From NCBI GenBank assembly GCA_012800435.1, contig JAAZJH010000007.1:27970-91969 (forward strand): 64,000 nucleotides of DNA. Direction: 5' to 3'. Below are positions 36,772 to 45,115 of this stretch, piece by piece. The notes beneath the pieces were generated by a model that had not been told where the DNA came from, did no database searches, and saw only the letters and a program-made list of their open reading frames with translations. Each line of letters opens with the position of its first letter. The stretch's first letter is position 1. The position numbers and the translations under genes were made by a program. This DNA comes from Clostridiaceae bacterium (GTDB lineage Bacteria; Bacillota; Clostridia; Saccharofermentanales; DTU023).

Positions 36772-37683
36772 ATGGAAGTGCTTGACACCACATTTACGGT
36801 AATCGATCTTGAATGGAATTCCGCGCTTCCCGGCAGTAAGGCGCCAACACGTGAGCGGGATATGATGTTTGAGATCATTGAGATAGGCGCTATTCGCCTG
36901 TCATCTAGACTTGACGTTACGGGAGCATTTCACTCAAACGTTCGACCGGTACTCTACCGGCGTATGCACCGCCATATTGCAAAACTTACTGGCCGCACAG
37001 AGCAAAGCCTGCGTTCGGGCGATCGTTTTCCGGTAGTTTACCGCCAAATGCTTGACTTTATAGGCGAGAAGGCGATCCTCGCGTCTTGGGGTCATTCCGA
37101 TCCCGAAGTTTTGAAATCGAATATTGAGTATTTCCAGCTTGAGAAACCGACATCTTGGCTCGCTCTGGATCTTCAGCAGCTTTTTTCGACGCTAGCTGAA
37201 GATACATCTTCCAAAGATCAACGCTCGGTTGAATACGCTCTGGATTTTTTAAATCTTCCCAAGGATCTTCCGTTTCACGAAGCGCTTTCTGACGCGCGCT
37301 ATGCGGCGCGCATTTTTCAAGCGACGCTGGCTCCTTTTAAGGCATCTTGCGACAAATCGGCCGTTTCAATCTACATGGAAAAGATCCGGCCTTTTCTCTA
37401 CGATCCTTGGGTTAACCGACAATACACGCAAACAGTGACGCTTACGAAAACGGATGAACCCTTAGATGTCTTGAAAAAAACAGCATTCGCCTGTCCTGCC
37501 TGCGACAATAAGCTCAAGATTATCCATAAGCCGTTGACATCGGGATGGCGTATCGTGAAGAAAGGGCGCACATGGTTCGCATTGGGGCGCTGTGTGACGC
37601 ACGGTCGTTGTGAAATTCTGGCAAAACGAAACGGTACAAAAGAAAAAAGTTATCTTTCTGTCCGCGTTCGCATACCGCGGTGA
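36772..37683 (+). CDS. DEDDh 3'-5' exonuclease domain protein
   Basis: Predicted exonuclease of about 303 residues. The acidic motifs are VIDLEWNS (Exo I, near residue 10), LASWGHSDPEVLK (Exo II) and FHEALSDARYAARIF (Exo III, His and Asp). A C-terminal extension of about 90 residues carries CPACDN and a further Cys-His-Cys stretch (LGRCVTHGRCEILAKR), possibly zinc-binding. Start choice is uncertain: TTG 36760, ATGs 36763/36769/36772 and GTG 36778 are all in frame, and GAGG at 36765-36768 best serves GTG 36778. It follows the chaperone cluster but has no obvious tie to it. Confidence 0.8.
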   Translation: MEVLDTTFTVIDLEWNSALPGSKAPTRERDMMFEIIEIGAIRLSSRLDVTGAFHSNVRPVLYRRMHRHIAKLTGRTEQSLRSGDRFPVVYRQMLDFIGEKAILASWGHSDPEVLKSNIEYFQLEKPTSWLALDLQQLFSTLAEDTSSKDQRSVEYALDFLNLPKDLPFHEALSDARYAARIFQATLAPFKASCDKSAVSIYMEKIRPFLYDPWVNRQYTQTVTLTKTDEPLDVLKKTAFACPACDNKLKIIHKPLTSGWRIVKKGRTWFALGRCVTHGRCEILAKRNGTKEKSYLSVRVRIPR

Positions 37684-37738
37684 TCTATTTTCCGGCGAAC
37701 GTATCTATTATTTATTAGTTTACCGGACGTTTTTACTG

Positions 37739-37766
37739 GCCGTTTTAACGTTTCCGACGGCTTTTT
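37739..37766 (+). terminator. Probable terminator after the exonuclease gene
   Basis: GCCGT (37739-37743) pairs with ACGGC (37757-37761) and is followed by TTTTTA. The stem is short, so strength is uncertain. The serpin leader lies downstream and contains a further small hairpin, AAACAAA with TTTGTTT, at 37866-37883. Confidence 0.45.
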
Positions 37767-37913
37767 ACTCCAGATTTTATTGATTTAAAAGTTTTTTCAT
37801 TTTCCGCGTTACGTTTTCGAATATTTTACGTCTTAGATTATAGAGAGGTTCATCAGCGACACCTCAAACAAAAAGGTTTGTTTTTAAGGCTTTAATTTCA
37901 GGAGGCAACCATA

Positions 37914-39332
37914 ATGAAAACGATCTTGATGTCAGAAAAAGACGTAAAACAAAAGGTGAATCATAAAGGAATGCGTCTTCTCGCACTGGTGCTAGTCATG
38001 CTCATGCTATTCAGTGTGACAGCATGTGCGCCGAAAGGGGAAAAGCCGCCGGCACCATCTGAAAGCAAAAAGTCCGACGTGAAGAACGATCAACCGGATA
38101 AGCCGAATAAGAAAACGCCTGATGTCAATCAGGATGACGTATTGAAGAAGATCCTTCTGGCAGCACCCGGAACGAAATTAGACAGTGTGCAGTACGACGA
38201 TATTTCGGCATCGTGTCGTGCGGCGCTTTGGGGCTTCGCGGATAAAACGTCTCGTCTTGCGCTCGGGGACGAAGCAGGTAAAAATGCGCTCTATTCTCCG
38301 ATCAGCCTCTATTATCCGTTGGCAATGCTTGAAGCAGGATCAGCCGGCACGACGCGTGAAGGCCTGCGCGACCTTTTATGTTTGTCCGATCAGGACATAA
38401 GCGCAGAGCTTCGTAAGCTTTACTCGCTCATGACAAAGGAAGATAAAGACAGTATCGAACAGATCGCAAATTCGGCATGGCTGTCCAACAACTATAAGGA
38501 TGATCTCCGTCAAGAGTGGCTGGATCAGCTTTCGAACGATTATTACGCATCTGCCTTCGCCGTTGATTTCACCGATCCTGTAACCTCGGAACAGATGAAT
38601 GCTTGGGTAAAGAAAGCCACACGCGACAAGATTGACCCGAAATTCGAGCCGGATTACTTTGATCCGTTAGTTATGTTTGTATTGATCAACACGCTCTACT
38701 ACAAAGCAAGCTGGCGAACTTCTTTTGATGAGAAGTTAAATACGGAAGACACATTTCACACGCCGACTGGCGACGTGAAAGTCACCTTCATGAACGGCGG
38801 TTCGGGCGACGCGATGCACGTTGAAGGCGATCGTTGGCGCGCCGCACAGCTCAATCTGACGAGCGGTTTCGTGCGCTTCGTGCTTCCGGATTCCGGTGTC
38901 ACGCCGGAAATGCTCTTAGAAGACGAAACGTTTTTACAGGATTTGCGAAACAGCGCTTGGCAGTCCTGTGAACTTGCGATCACGGTGCCTAAGTTTACCT
39001 ATCGGTCGAGCATCAATCTTTTGGAAGCGCTTGAACCGATCAGCGTTATCCCGCTGCTTCAGAGAGGTCCCGATTTTTCCGGTTTACTGAAGGAAGAGTC
39101 GCTTGCAAATCCTTACGTAAGTAAAATAGCTCAACAAACTTTCATCGCGTTCGAAGAAGGCGGGATTGAAGCGGCCGCAATGACGCTCGTTGAAGTCTCT
39201 GACGAATGTGCCATGATGCCGATTGAGATCAAACTTGACCGACCGTTCATATACGTAATCGAGGACGACGCAGGTGCGCCGCTCTTTGTCGGAATTGTGA
39301 GAAATCCGCAAACTTTGCGATCACTCGAATAA
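37914..39332 (+). CDS. Serpin family serine-protease inhibitor, lipoprotein (copy 1)
   Basis: Surface-anchored protease inhibitor of 472 residues. An unusually long basic n-region leads to a lipobox at SVTAC, with Cys38 as the lipidation site, then a Pro/Lys/Asp-rich tether. The serpin fold begins near residue 100, with NALYSPISLYYPLAMLEAGS as the conserved NxxxSPxS block. The reactive-centre loop starts at FEEGGIEAAAMTLVEV near residue 412, followed by SDECAMMPIEI and the DRPFIYVIED strand. The hinge has the small residues required for loop insertion, so an inhibitory serpin is likely, although P14 is Ile rather than Thr or Ser. A second, closely similar copy follows. Confidence 0.93.
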   Translation: MKTILMSEKDVKQKVNHKGMRLLALVLVMLMLFSVTACAPKGEKPPAPSESKKSDVKNDQPDKPNKKTPDVNQDDVLKKILLAAPGTKLDSVQYDDISASCRAALWGFADKTSRLALGDEAGKNALYSPISLYYPLAMLEAGSAGTTREGLRDLLCLSDQDISAELRKLYSLMTKEDKDSIEQIANSAWLSNNYKDDLRQEWLDQLSNDYYASAFAVDFTDPVTSEQMNAWVKKATRDKIDPKFEPDYFDPLVMFVLINTLYYKASWRTSFDEKLNTEDTFHTPTGDVKVTFMNGGSGDAMHVEGDRWRAAQLNLTSGFVRFVLPDSGVTPEMLLEDETFLQDLRNSAWQSCELAITVPKFTYRSSINLLEALEPISVIPLLQRGPDFSGLLKEESLANPYVSKIAQQTFIAFEEGGIEAAAMTLVEVSDECAMMPIEIKLDRPFIYVIEDDAGAPLFVGIVRNPQTLRSLE

Positions 39333-39372
39333 CCGTGTGTCACGGCTGTCACAACGGTGCGCGAGCGAATTA

Positions 39373-39466
39373 TTAAAAGTTAATAGGAACGTGGCTGCGC
39401 GTCATGTGTGCCATACCAGTTACACGAGCTGCGTTTAAAAGTTTATAAGAACGTGGCTGTGCGTCA
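39373..39466 (+). repeat. Two imperfect 33-base direct repeats between the serpin genes
   Basis: TTAAAAGTTAATAGGAACG followed by TGGCTGCGCGTCA (from 39373) recurs as TTAAAAGTTTATAAGAACG followed by TGGCTGTGCGTCA (from 39435). The copies are 62 bases apart, with four mismatches across the two quoted segments. Weaker similarity continues past both copies, so a roughly 62-base unit seems to have duplicated. It lies 110-200 bases before serpin copy 2 and may be a protein-binding site or an old duplication scar. Confidence 0.65.
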
Positions 39467-39575
39467 CGGGTACGATACAACCGTGGCGCCGTCCACTTGA
39501 GAAGTTGATCAGCGATTTCTAAAATAAGAGAAAATCATTACTAACAATAATGCTAAAGAACAGGAGATATCCACG

Positions 39576-40997
39576 ATGAAAAAGACCATGATGTCTGAAA
39601 GAAACGCGAAACAAAAGGTGAGCCACAGGGGAGCACGTTTTCTTGCCCTGGCGCTCGGCATGCTCATATTATTCAGTGTGACGGCTTGTTCAACGAACGG
39701 CGAAAAGCCGCCCACACCGTCTGAAAGCGTATCGCCCGACATAGATAAAGAACAACCCGATGAGACGGAAAAGAATACTCCGGATATAGAGCAGGATGTA
39801 GCATTGAAGAAGATCCTTCTTGCGGCACCCGACACAAAACTGGATAACGTACAGTACGAGGATGTTCCGGAAGCGTTTCGTGCGGCGCTCTGGAGTTTCG
39901 CGGATAAAACGACGCGCCTTGCGCTCTGTAATGATGCCGACAAGAATGCGCTTTATTCCCCGATCAGCCTTTATTATCCGTTGGCGATGCTTGAAGCAGG
40001 ATCAAAAGGCGCGACGCGTGACGGCCTGCACGATCTGTTAGGCCTTTCTGAACAAGTCGGCAGCGATCAGCTTCGTAAGCTCTACGGGCTCATGACGAAG
40101 GAGGAAAAAGAAAGTATCGAACAGATCGCGAATTCGGCTTGGTTGTCGAACGAATACAGAGATCAACTCAGCCAAGACTGGCTAGATAAGCTTTCGCGTG
40201 ATTTTTATGCATCTGCTTTTGCCGCTGATTTCAATGATCCTGCGACCTCGGAACAGATGAATAAATGGGTGAAGAAAGCCACACGCGACAAGATTGATCC
40301 GGAATTTACGCCGGAGTATTTCGGTCCTGACGTTTTGCTTGCCTTGATTAATACGATCTATTACAAATCGATTTGGAAGGGCTCCTATTTTGATGAGCAA
40401 TTCAATACGGAAGACATATTTCACGCGCCGACAGGCGACGTGAAGGTCACCTTTATGAATGGCGGCTCAAGCGATGCGAAGCACCTTGAGGGCGATCGTT
40501 GGCACGCTGCACAGCTTGACTTGGTGAACGGTTCGATTCGCTTTGTACTGCCGGATTTAGGTGTTGTTCCTGAAATGCTGCTCGAAGACGAAACGTTCCT
40601 TCAGGATTTGCAGAATGGCAAATGGCGTCAGTGCGATCTGGCAATTGCAGCGCCTAAATTTTCCTACCGTGCGGACATCAATCTTTTAGAGGCGCTTGAA
40701 CCGATCGGCGTCCGTGAGCTTCTTCAGGAAGACGTCGATTTTTCCGGCATGCTGAAGGACGACTCAATTCTTTTGGAATTGGCTGTCAGCAAGATTGATC
40801 AAAAAACCTTTATTGCATTTGAAGAAGGCGGGATTGAGGCGGCCGCGGCAACCGTCGTAGTGGTTGTTCCTACGTCAGCGCCGATGCCGGACGATATCGT
40901 TAAGATCACGCTTGACCGACCCTTTATCTACGTCATCGAGGACGACGCAGGTGCGCCGCTCTTTGTCGGCATAGTGAGAAACCCGAAAGCGTCGTGA
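39576..40997 (+). CDS. Serpin family serine-protease inhibitor, lipoprotein (copy 2)
   Basis: Tandem paralogue of the preceding gene, 473 residues, similar across its whole length including the long n-region and SVTAC lipobox. Conserved blocks such as NALYSPISLYYPLAMLEAGS and SAWLSNEYRDQLSQDW are nearly unchanged. The reactive-centre loop differs sharply: after the hinge EEGGIEAAAAT it reads VVVVVPTSAPMPDDIVK, about three residues longer than copy 1. Target proteases should therefore differ. The hinge has four consecutive Ala, a good fit to inhibitory serpins. A small hairpin, CGTCGT with ACGACG, spans its stop codon but has no T-run. Confidence 0.93.
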   Translation: MKKTMMSERNAKQKVSHRGARFLALALGMLILFSVTACSTNGEKPPTPSESVSPDIDKEQPDETEKNTPDIEQDVALKKILLAAPDTKLDNVQYEDVPEAFRAALWSFADKTTRLALCNDADKNALYSPISLYYPLAMLEAGSKGATRDGLHDLLGLSEQVGSDQLRKLYGLMTKEEKESIEQIANSAWLSNEYRDQLSQDWLDKLSRDFYASAFAADFNDPATSEQMNKWVKKATRDKIDPEFTPEYFGPDVLLALINTIYYKSIWKGSYFDEQFNTEDIFHAPTGDVKVTFMNGGSSDAKHLEGDRWHAAQLDLVNGSIRFVLPDLGVVPEMLLEDETFLQDLQNGKWRQCDLAIAAPKFSYRADINLLEALEPIGVRELLQEDVDFSGMLKDDSILLELAVSKIDQKTFIAFEEGGIEAAAATVVVVVPTSAPMPDDIVKITLDRPFIYVIEDDAGAPLFVGIVRNPKAS

Positions 40998-41071
40998 TCA
41001 TACGACGTGAATTGCATGGCGATCATAGGACAGTTCAGAGGAGACAAAGCGAACTTTGAGTATTGCTTTTA

Positions 41072-41100
41072 TCGACCATTTGAGAGGAAGGTGTTACAAT
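41072..41100 (+). promoter_or_regulatory. Possible promoter of the ECF sigma operon
   Basis: TCGACC (41072-41077) and TACAAT (41095-41100) are 17 bases apart, a moderate match to the housekeeping consensus. Transcription would start near 41107, about 90 bases before the sigma gene. Confidence 0.4.
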
Positions 41101-41198
41101 TTCATGGATAAGAAATCTTTTTCGATAGGAAGAGTACAGTGTGATACATATCAAGCTGCCACTTTTCCTAAAATCCTGAAAGGGTTATACACCAATCC

Positions 41199-41792
41199 AT
41201 GGCAGCCGATTTTCCGCCAACTGACGAGCACATCATTGCGCTCTTCCAGCAGCGTTCCGAAGACGCGATTGAATCGACGTATCAGAAGTACGGCGGTCTG
41301 CTCTTTCAACTTGCCTGGAACATCCTTGAGAATTACGAAGATGCGGAAGAATGTGTCAATGACACGTGCCTTGTGGCATGGAACGATGCAGCCGATGTGC
41401 GGCCGGGATCACTCAAGTCTTGGCTTTGCCGGATCGTTAGAAATGAGGCCATCGATCGCGTGCGTCACAGGGCATCGAAGAAGCGCGGAGACGGAAGCGT
41501 CAACGTTTTGCTTGATGAACTTGCCTTCTGTCTTCCGTCCGACAAAGATACGGCAAGAGAGTTGGAGCTGCGGGAGCTGGCATCTGCGATCAGTGCCTAT
41601 CTTCGAGGGCAACCGCAAGATCGGCGTACCGTCTTTATACAGCGATATTATTTCGCATCAACCGCGTCCGACATCGCGGTTGAGCAAGGTATGACACCCG
41701 AGGCGGTACGGCAGTTGCTTTATCGAATGCGCCAAGAATTGAAAGAGCATCTTCAAAGTGAAGGGTATCGAGATGATGAACTGGAGTTCTGA
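41199..41792 (+). CDS. RNA polymerase sigma factor, ECF subfamily
   Basis: Alternative sigma factor of 197 residues with only regions 2 and 4. Region 2 (about residues 20-95) contains YEDAEECVNDTCLVAWNDA and SLKSWLCRIVRNEAIDRVRH. Region 4 (about 130-185) contains RRTVFIQRYYFASTASDIAV and the recognition helix TPEAVRQLLYRMRQELKEHL. The ATG at 41199 has a distant GAAAGGG site. The next gene, a membrane protein, overlaps its 3' end, the usual arrangement for a sigma and anti-sigma pair. Its regulon may include the adjacent serpins. Confidence 0.93.
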   Translation: MAADFPPTDEHIIALFQQRSEDAIESTYQKYGGLLFQLAWNILENYEDAEECVNDTCLVAWNDAADVRPGSLKSWLCRIVRNEAIDRVRHRASKKRGDGSVNVLLDELAFCLPSDKDTARELELRELASAISAYLRGQPQDRRTVFIQRYYFASTASDIAVEQGMTPEAVRQLLYRMRQELKEHLQSEGYRDDELEF

Positions 41793-42855
41793 CAGCAAAA
41801 AGGATGAACGGAAGGTCAATCGAAGCGCTCCGGAATACCTTCGTTTGCATGATTCAGATCAGCAAGACAACGAAGCGTGGCCGATTTTTATGGCATTATC
41901 CGATCTGGACGATGATCTTTTGCGCGACGTAAAACCGGCTAAGAAGGCCTCTTCCGACGTAAACGTCTCTGAAATGAAACGTGCGCCAAAAGGGAAATTT
42001 TCGTTTTGGAACCGTTACCGCAAGTCTTTTGCTGCTGCGGCATGTCTTGTTGTTGCAGCAGGCATGGTCTTGATCCTCCGTCAATCAGGCTTGCTGAAGG
42101 GTATCGCAGATCGTCCTGCCAACAAAGCAGAAAATCAGCCTTTTGACATGTTGGATGAACCGAGTCTTGATTATTCCGATGGTCAGGCAAAACGTGATCC
42201 TAGCCTTGCAGTTGATTCTCTCGGTGAATCCGGCGGGATGGAAATCGATACAAACAGTTCAAACTTCGAGGCTGCACCGGAGTCTGCAGATGATAATAAA
42301 GATAATAGCAATCTAGATTCGGATACCGGTAAAAGTACTTATCAGCCGCAGTATGCGTCACCTCGCTTTGAAGATAAGATTGCCCTTTGGTTTGACCGGA
42401 ATTTGTCGTCCGAAGACGTTGAACACGTTAAGAACCAATTTCCTGAGCCGAAACAAGCTGCTGATTATCCTCGTCTGATGCTGATGATCATGGGAGAACT
42501 GCCCGCGAATATGCCGCGACTGACTCTGGATTATGTCGAAACCGTTGTTAAAACCTTTGATCAAAACCGTTGCTACCATGTAACTACAGCCACCTTTCAA
42601 TCCGAAATGGAGCGACAATTTAATAAGATCGCGGGTGCGCCCGATCAATTAATACGAGGAGCAGATCATCAGTTGATCTATTATCTTGGTTATGAATTAG
42701 AAGAGCAAGGAGAGGTCACGGTTGAGGAAGCTTTACAAGCGTTGAAAGAAGAAACGCGTGCGTACATTCGCATCGAGGGCCGTCAAATTTGGTACGGTGC
42801 CAAAGAAAGTGAGGCGGAAAAACTACTTTATTCTTGTATTTCCAGCGCACCATAA
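41773..42855 (+). CDS. Putative membrane anti-sigma factor
   Basis: A 360-residue protein, not matching a named anti-sigma family, but with the expected topology. A hydrophilic N-terminal part of about 80 residues is presumed cytoplasmic and sigma-binding. One transmembrane helix follows (about 86-106, SFAAAACLVVAAGMVLIL). An external region has an acidic Ser/Asn-rich linker and a C-terminal domain (about 200-360) with RFEDKIALWFDRNLSSEDVE and YYLGYELEEQGEVTVEEALQ. The ATG at 41773 follows GAAGGG and overlaps the sigma gene by 20 bases. The external domain may sense envelope or protease stress. Confidence 0.75.
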   Translation: MMNWSSDSKKDERKVNRSAPEYLRLHDSDQQDNEAWPIFMALSDLDDDLLRDVKPAKKASSDVNVSEMKRAPKGKFSFWNRYRKSFAAAACLVVAAGMVLILRQSGLLKGIADRPANKAENQPFDMLDEPSLDYSDGQAKRDPSLAVDSLGESGGMEIDTNSSNFEAAPESADDNKDNSNLDSDTGKSTYQPQYASPRFEDKIALWFDRNLSSEDVEHVKNQFPEPKQAADYPRLMLMIMGELPANMPRLTLDYVETVVKTFDQNRCYHVTTATFQSEMERQFNKIAGAPDQLIRGADHQLIYYLGYELEEQGEVTVEEALQALKEETRAYIRIEGRQIWYGAKESEAEKLLYSCISSAP

Positions 42856-43036
42856 CGAATAATGGCCTCTGAGACGATTTTTGTTTAAGACAAATGATCA
42901 AATGTGCCGTATGACAAATACCGGTCAACATCCGGTTTGATCGATGTCGAAGCCGTTTATGTCTGTCCTTCTTCCCATATCGTCATCCCGCTAATACAAA
43001 CAGCACTGATCTCTTTCTTTTTTATGAATTTTCCTG

Positions 43037-44285
<1,249 letters not shown>

Positions 44286-44318
44286 AACGTAACGATTTTG
44301 CCTCAATATTAGATCTAG

Positions 44319-44357
44319 AAACGGCTGTGGAGCTGCCTATTGCGCTACAGCCGTTTT
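44319..44357 (+). terminator. Intrinsic terminator after gapA
   Basis: AAACGGCTGT (44319-44328) pairs perfectly with ACAGCCGTTT (44347-44356), 34 bases after the gapA stop, and ends in TTTT. Confidence 0.85.
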
Positions 44358-44481
44358 AACGTACGAATATATTTAAACGACACATTGGATTTCATCTTAG
44401 AAACCAATGCGCATACGGTATAATGACAATACAATTAGGATCCGACAACCGTTCGTCGGATTTTCGAAAGGAGTCCACAAG

Positions 44482-45033
44482 ATGAAAATGGAGATCTTAG
44501 TTTTGGACATGGATGTATCCGATTCACTTAGATCGTCAATTGAGCAGAAACTTTCCAAGTTTAAGCGCTATTTTGACAATCATGGTCGCGGTGAAGTTAA
44601 ACTTCAGCCGGAAGGCAAGGGAGTTCGCGCAGAACTGACATTTAAAGTGCGCACTCACTATTTTCGTTCTGAATCAGTAGCTGAAGACGCTTTGTCGGCG
44701 GTAGAACAAGCCATCGACCGTCTGGAGGGACATATCCGCAAATATAAATCACGCATGAAAAAACGCGTAAAAGATTACTCTTATATGCAGGCGTTTTTAG
44801 ATGCGGAAGAACAGACACCGCCTTCGGAAGTTGATGAAGCGCCGCGTGAAGAATTTAATATTATTCGTCGCAAATCATTCCCAATCAGCGCGATGACGCC
44901 TGACGAAGCCATCCTGCAGATGGAACTTTTAGATCACGCGTTTTTAATCTTTTTATCGGACGAGACTGGGAAAGTTTGCGTCGTTTATCGCCGAAAAGAC
45001 GGCGGTTTCGGACTGCTTGAGCCGGAATACTGA
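44482..45033 (+). CDS. hpf: Long-form ribosome hibernation promoting factor
   Basis: Binds the 30S subunit and dimerises ribosomes into inactive 100S particles; 183 residues. The N-terminal domain (about 1-100) contains LRSSIEQKLSKFKRYFDNHG and SESVAEDALSAVEQAIDRLE. The C-terminal dimerisation domain (about 125-180) contains IIRRKSFPISAMTPDEAILQ and FLSDETGKVCVVYRRKDGGF, which identifies the long form. The ATG at 44482 has AAAGGAG upstream. It is flanked by terminators and so appears monocistronic. Confidence 0.95.
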   Translation: MKMEILVLDMDVSDSLRSSIEQKLSKFKRYFDNHGRGEVKLQPEGKGVRAELTFKVRTHYFRSESVAEDALSAVEQAIDRLEGHIRKYKSRMKKRVKDYSYMQAFLDAEEQTPPSEVDEAPREEFNIIRRKSFPISAMTPDEAILQMELLDHAFLIFLSDETGKVCVVYRRKDGGFGLLEPEY

Positions 45034-45058
45034 GAATCCCATTTACGGACGTTAAGAT

Positions 45059-45086
45059 GCGGGCATCCTATGGGTGCCCGCTTATT
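45059..45086 (+). terminator. Intrinsic terminator after hpf
   Basis: GCGGGCA (45059-45065) pairs with TGCCCGC (45075-45081) around a 9-base loop, followed by TTATTA. It lies 25 bases after the hpf stop. Confidence 0.75.
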
Positions 45087-45115
45087 AGACTAAAAAGATA
45101 ACGAAAGGCATATGT

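Noticed and set aside
39388..39404. GGAAC...CGTC in the inter-serpin repeat as an ECF sigma promoter
   Set aside because: The two elements are about nine bases apart, whereas ECF -35 and -10 boxes need about 15-17. Kept only as a repeat.
41056..41694. 212-codon plus-strand ORF overlapping the ECF sigma gene
   Set aside because: The sigma factor in the other frame has clear region 2 and 4 motifs; this frame has none.
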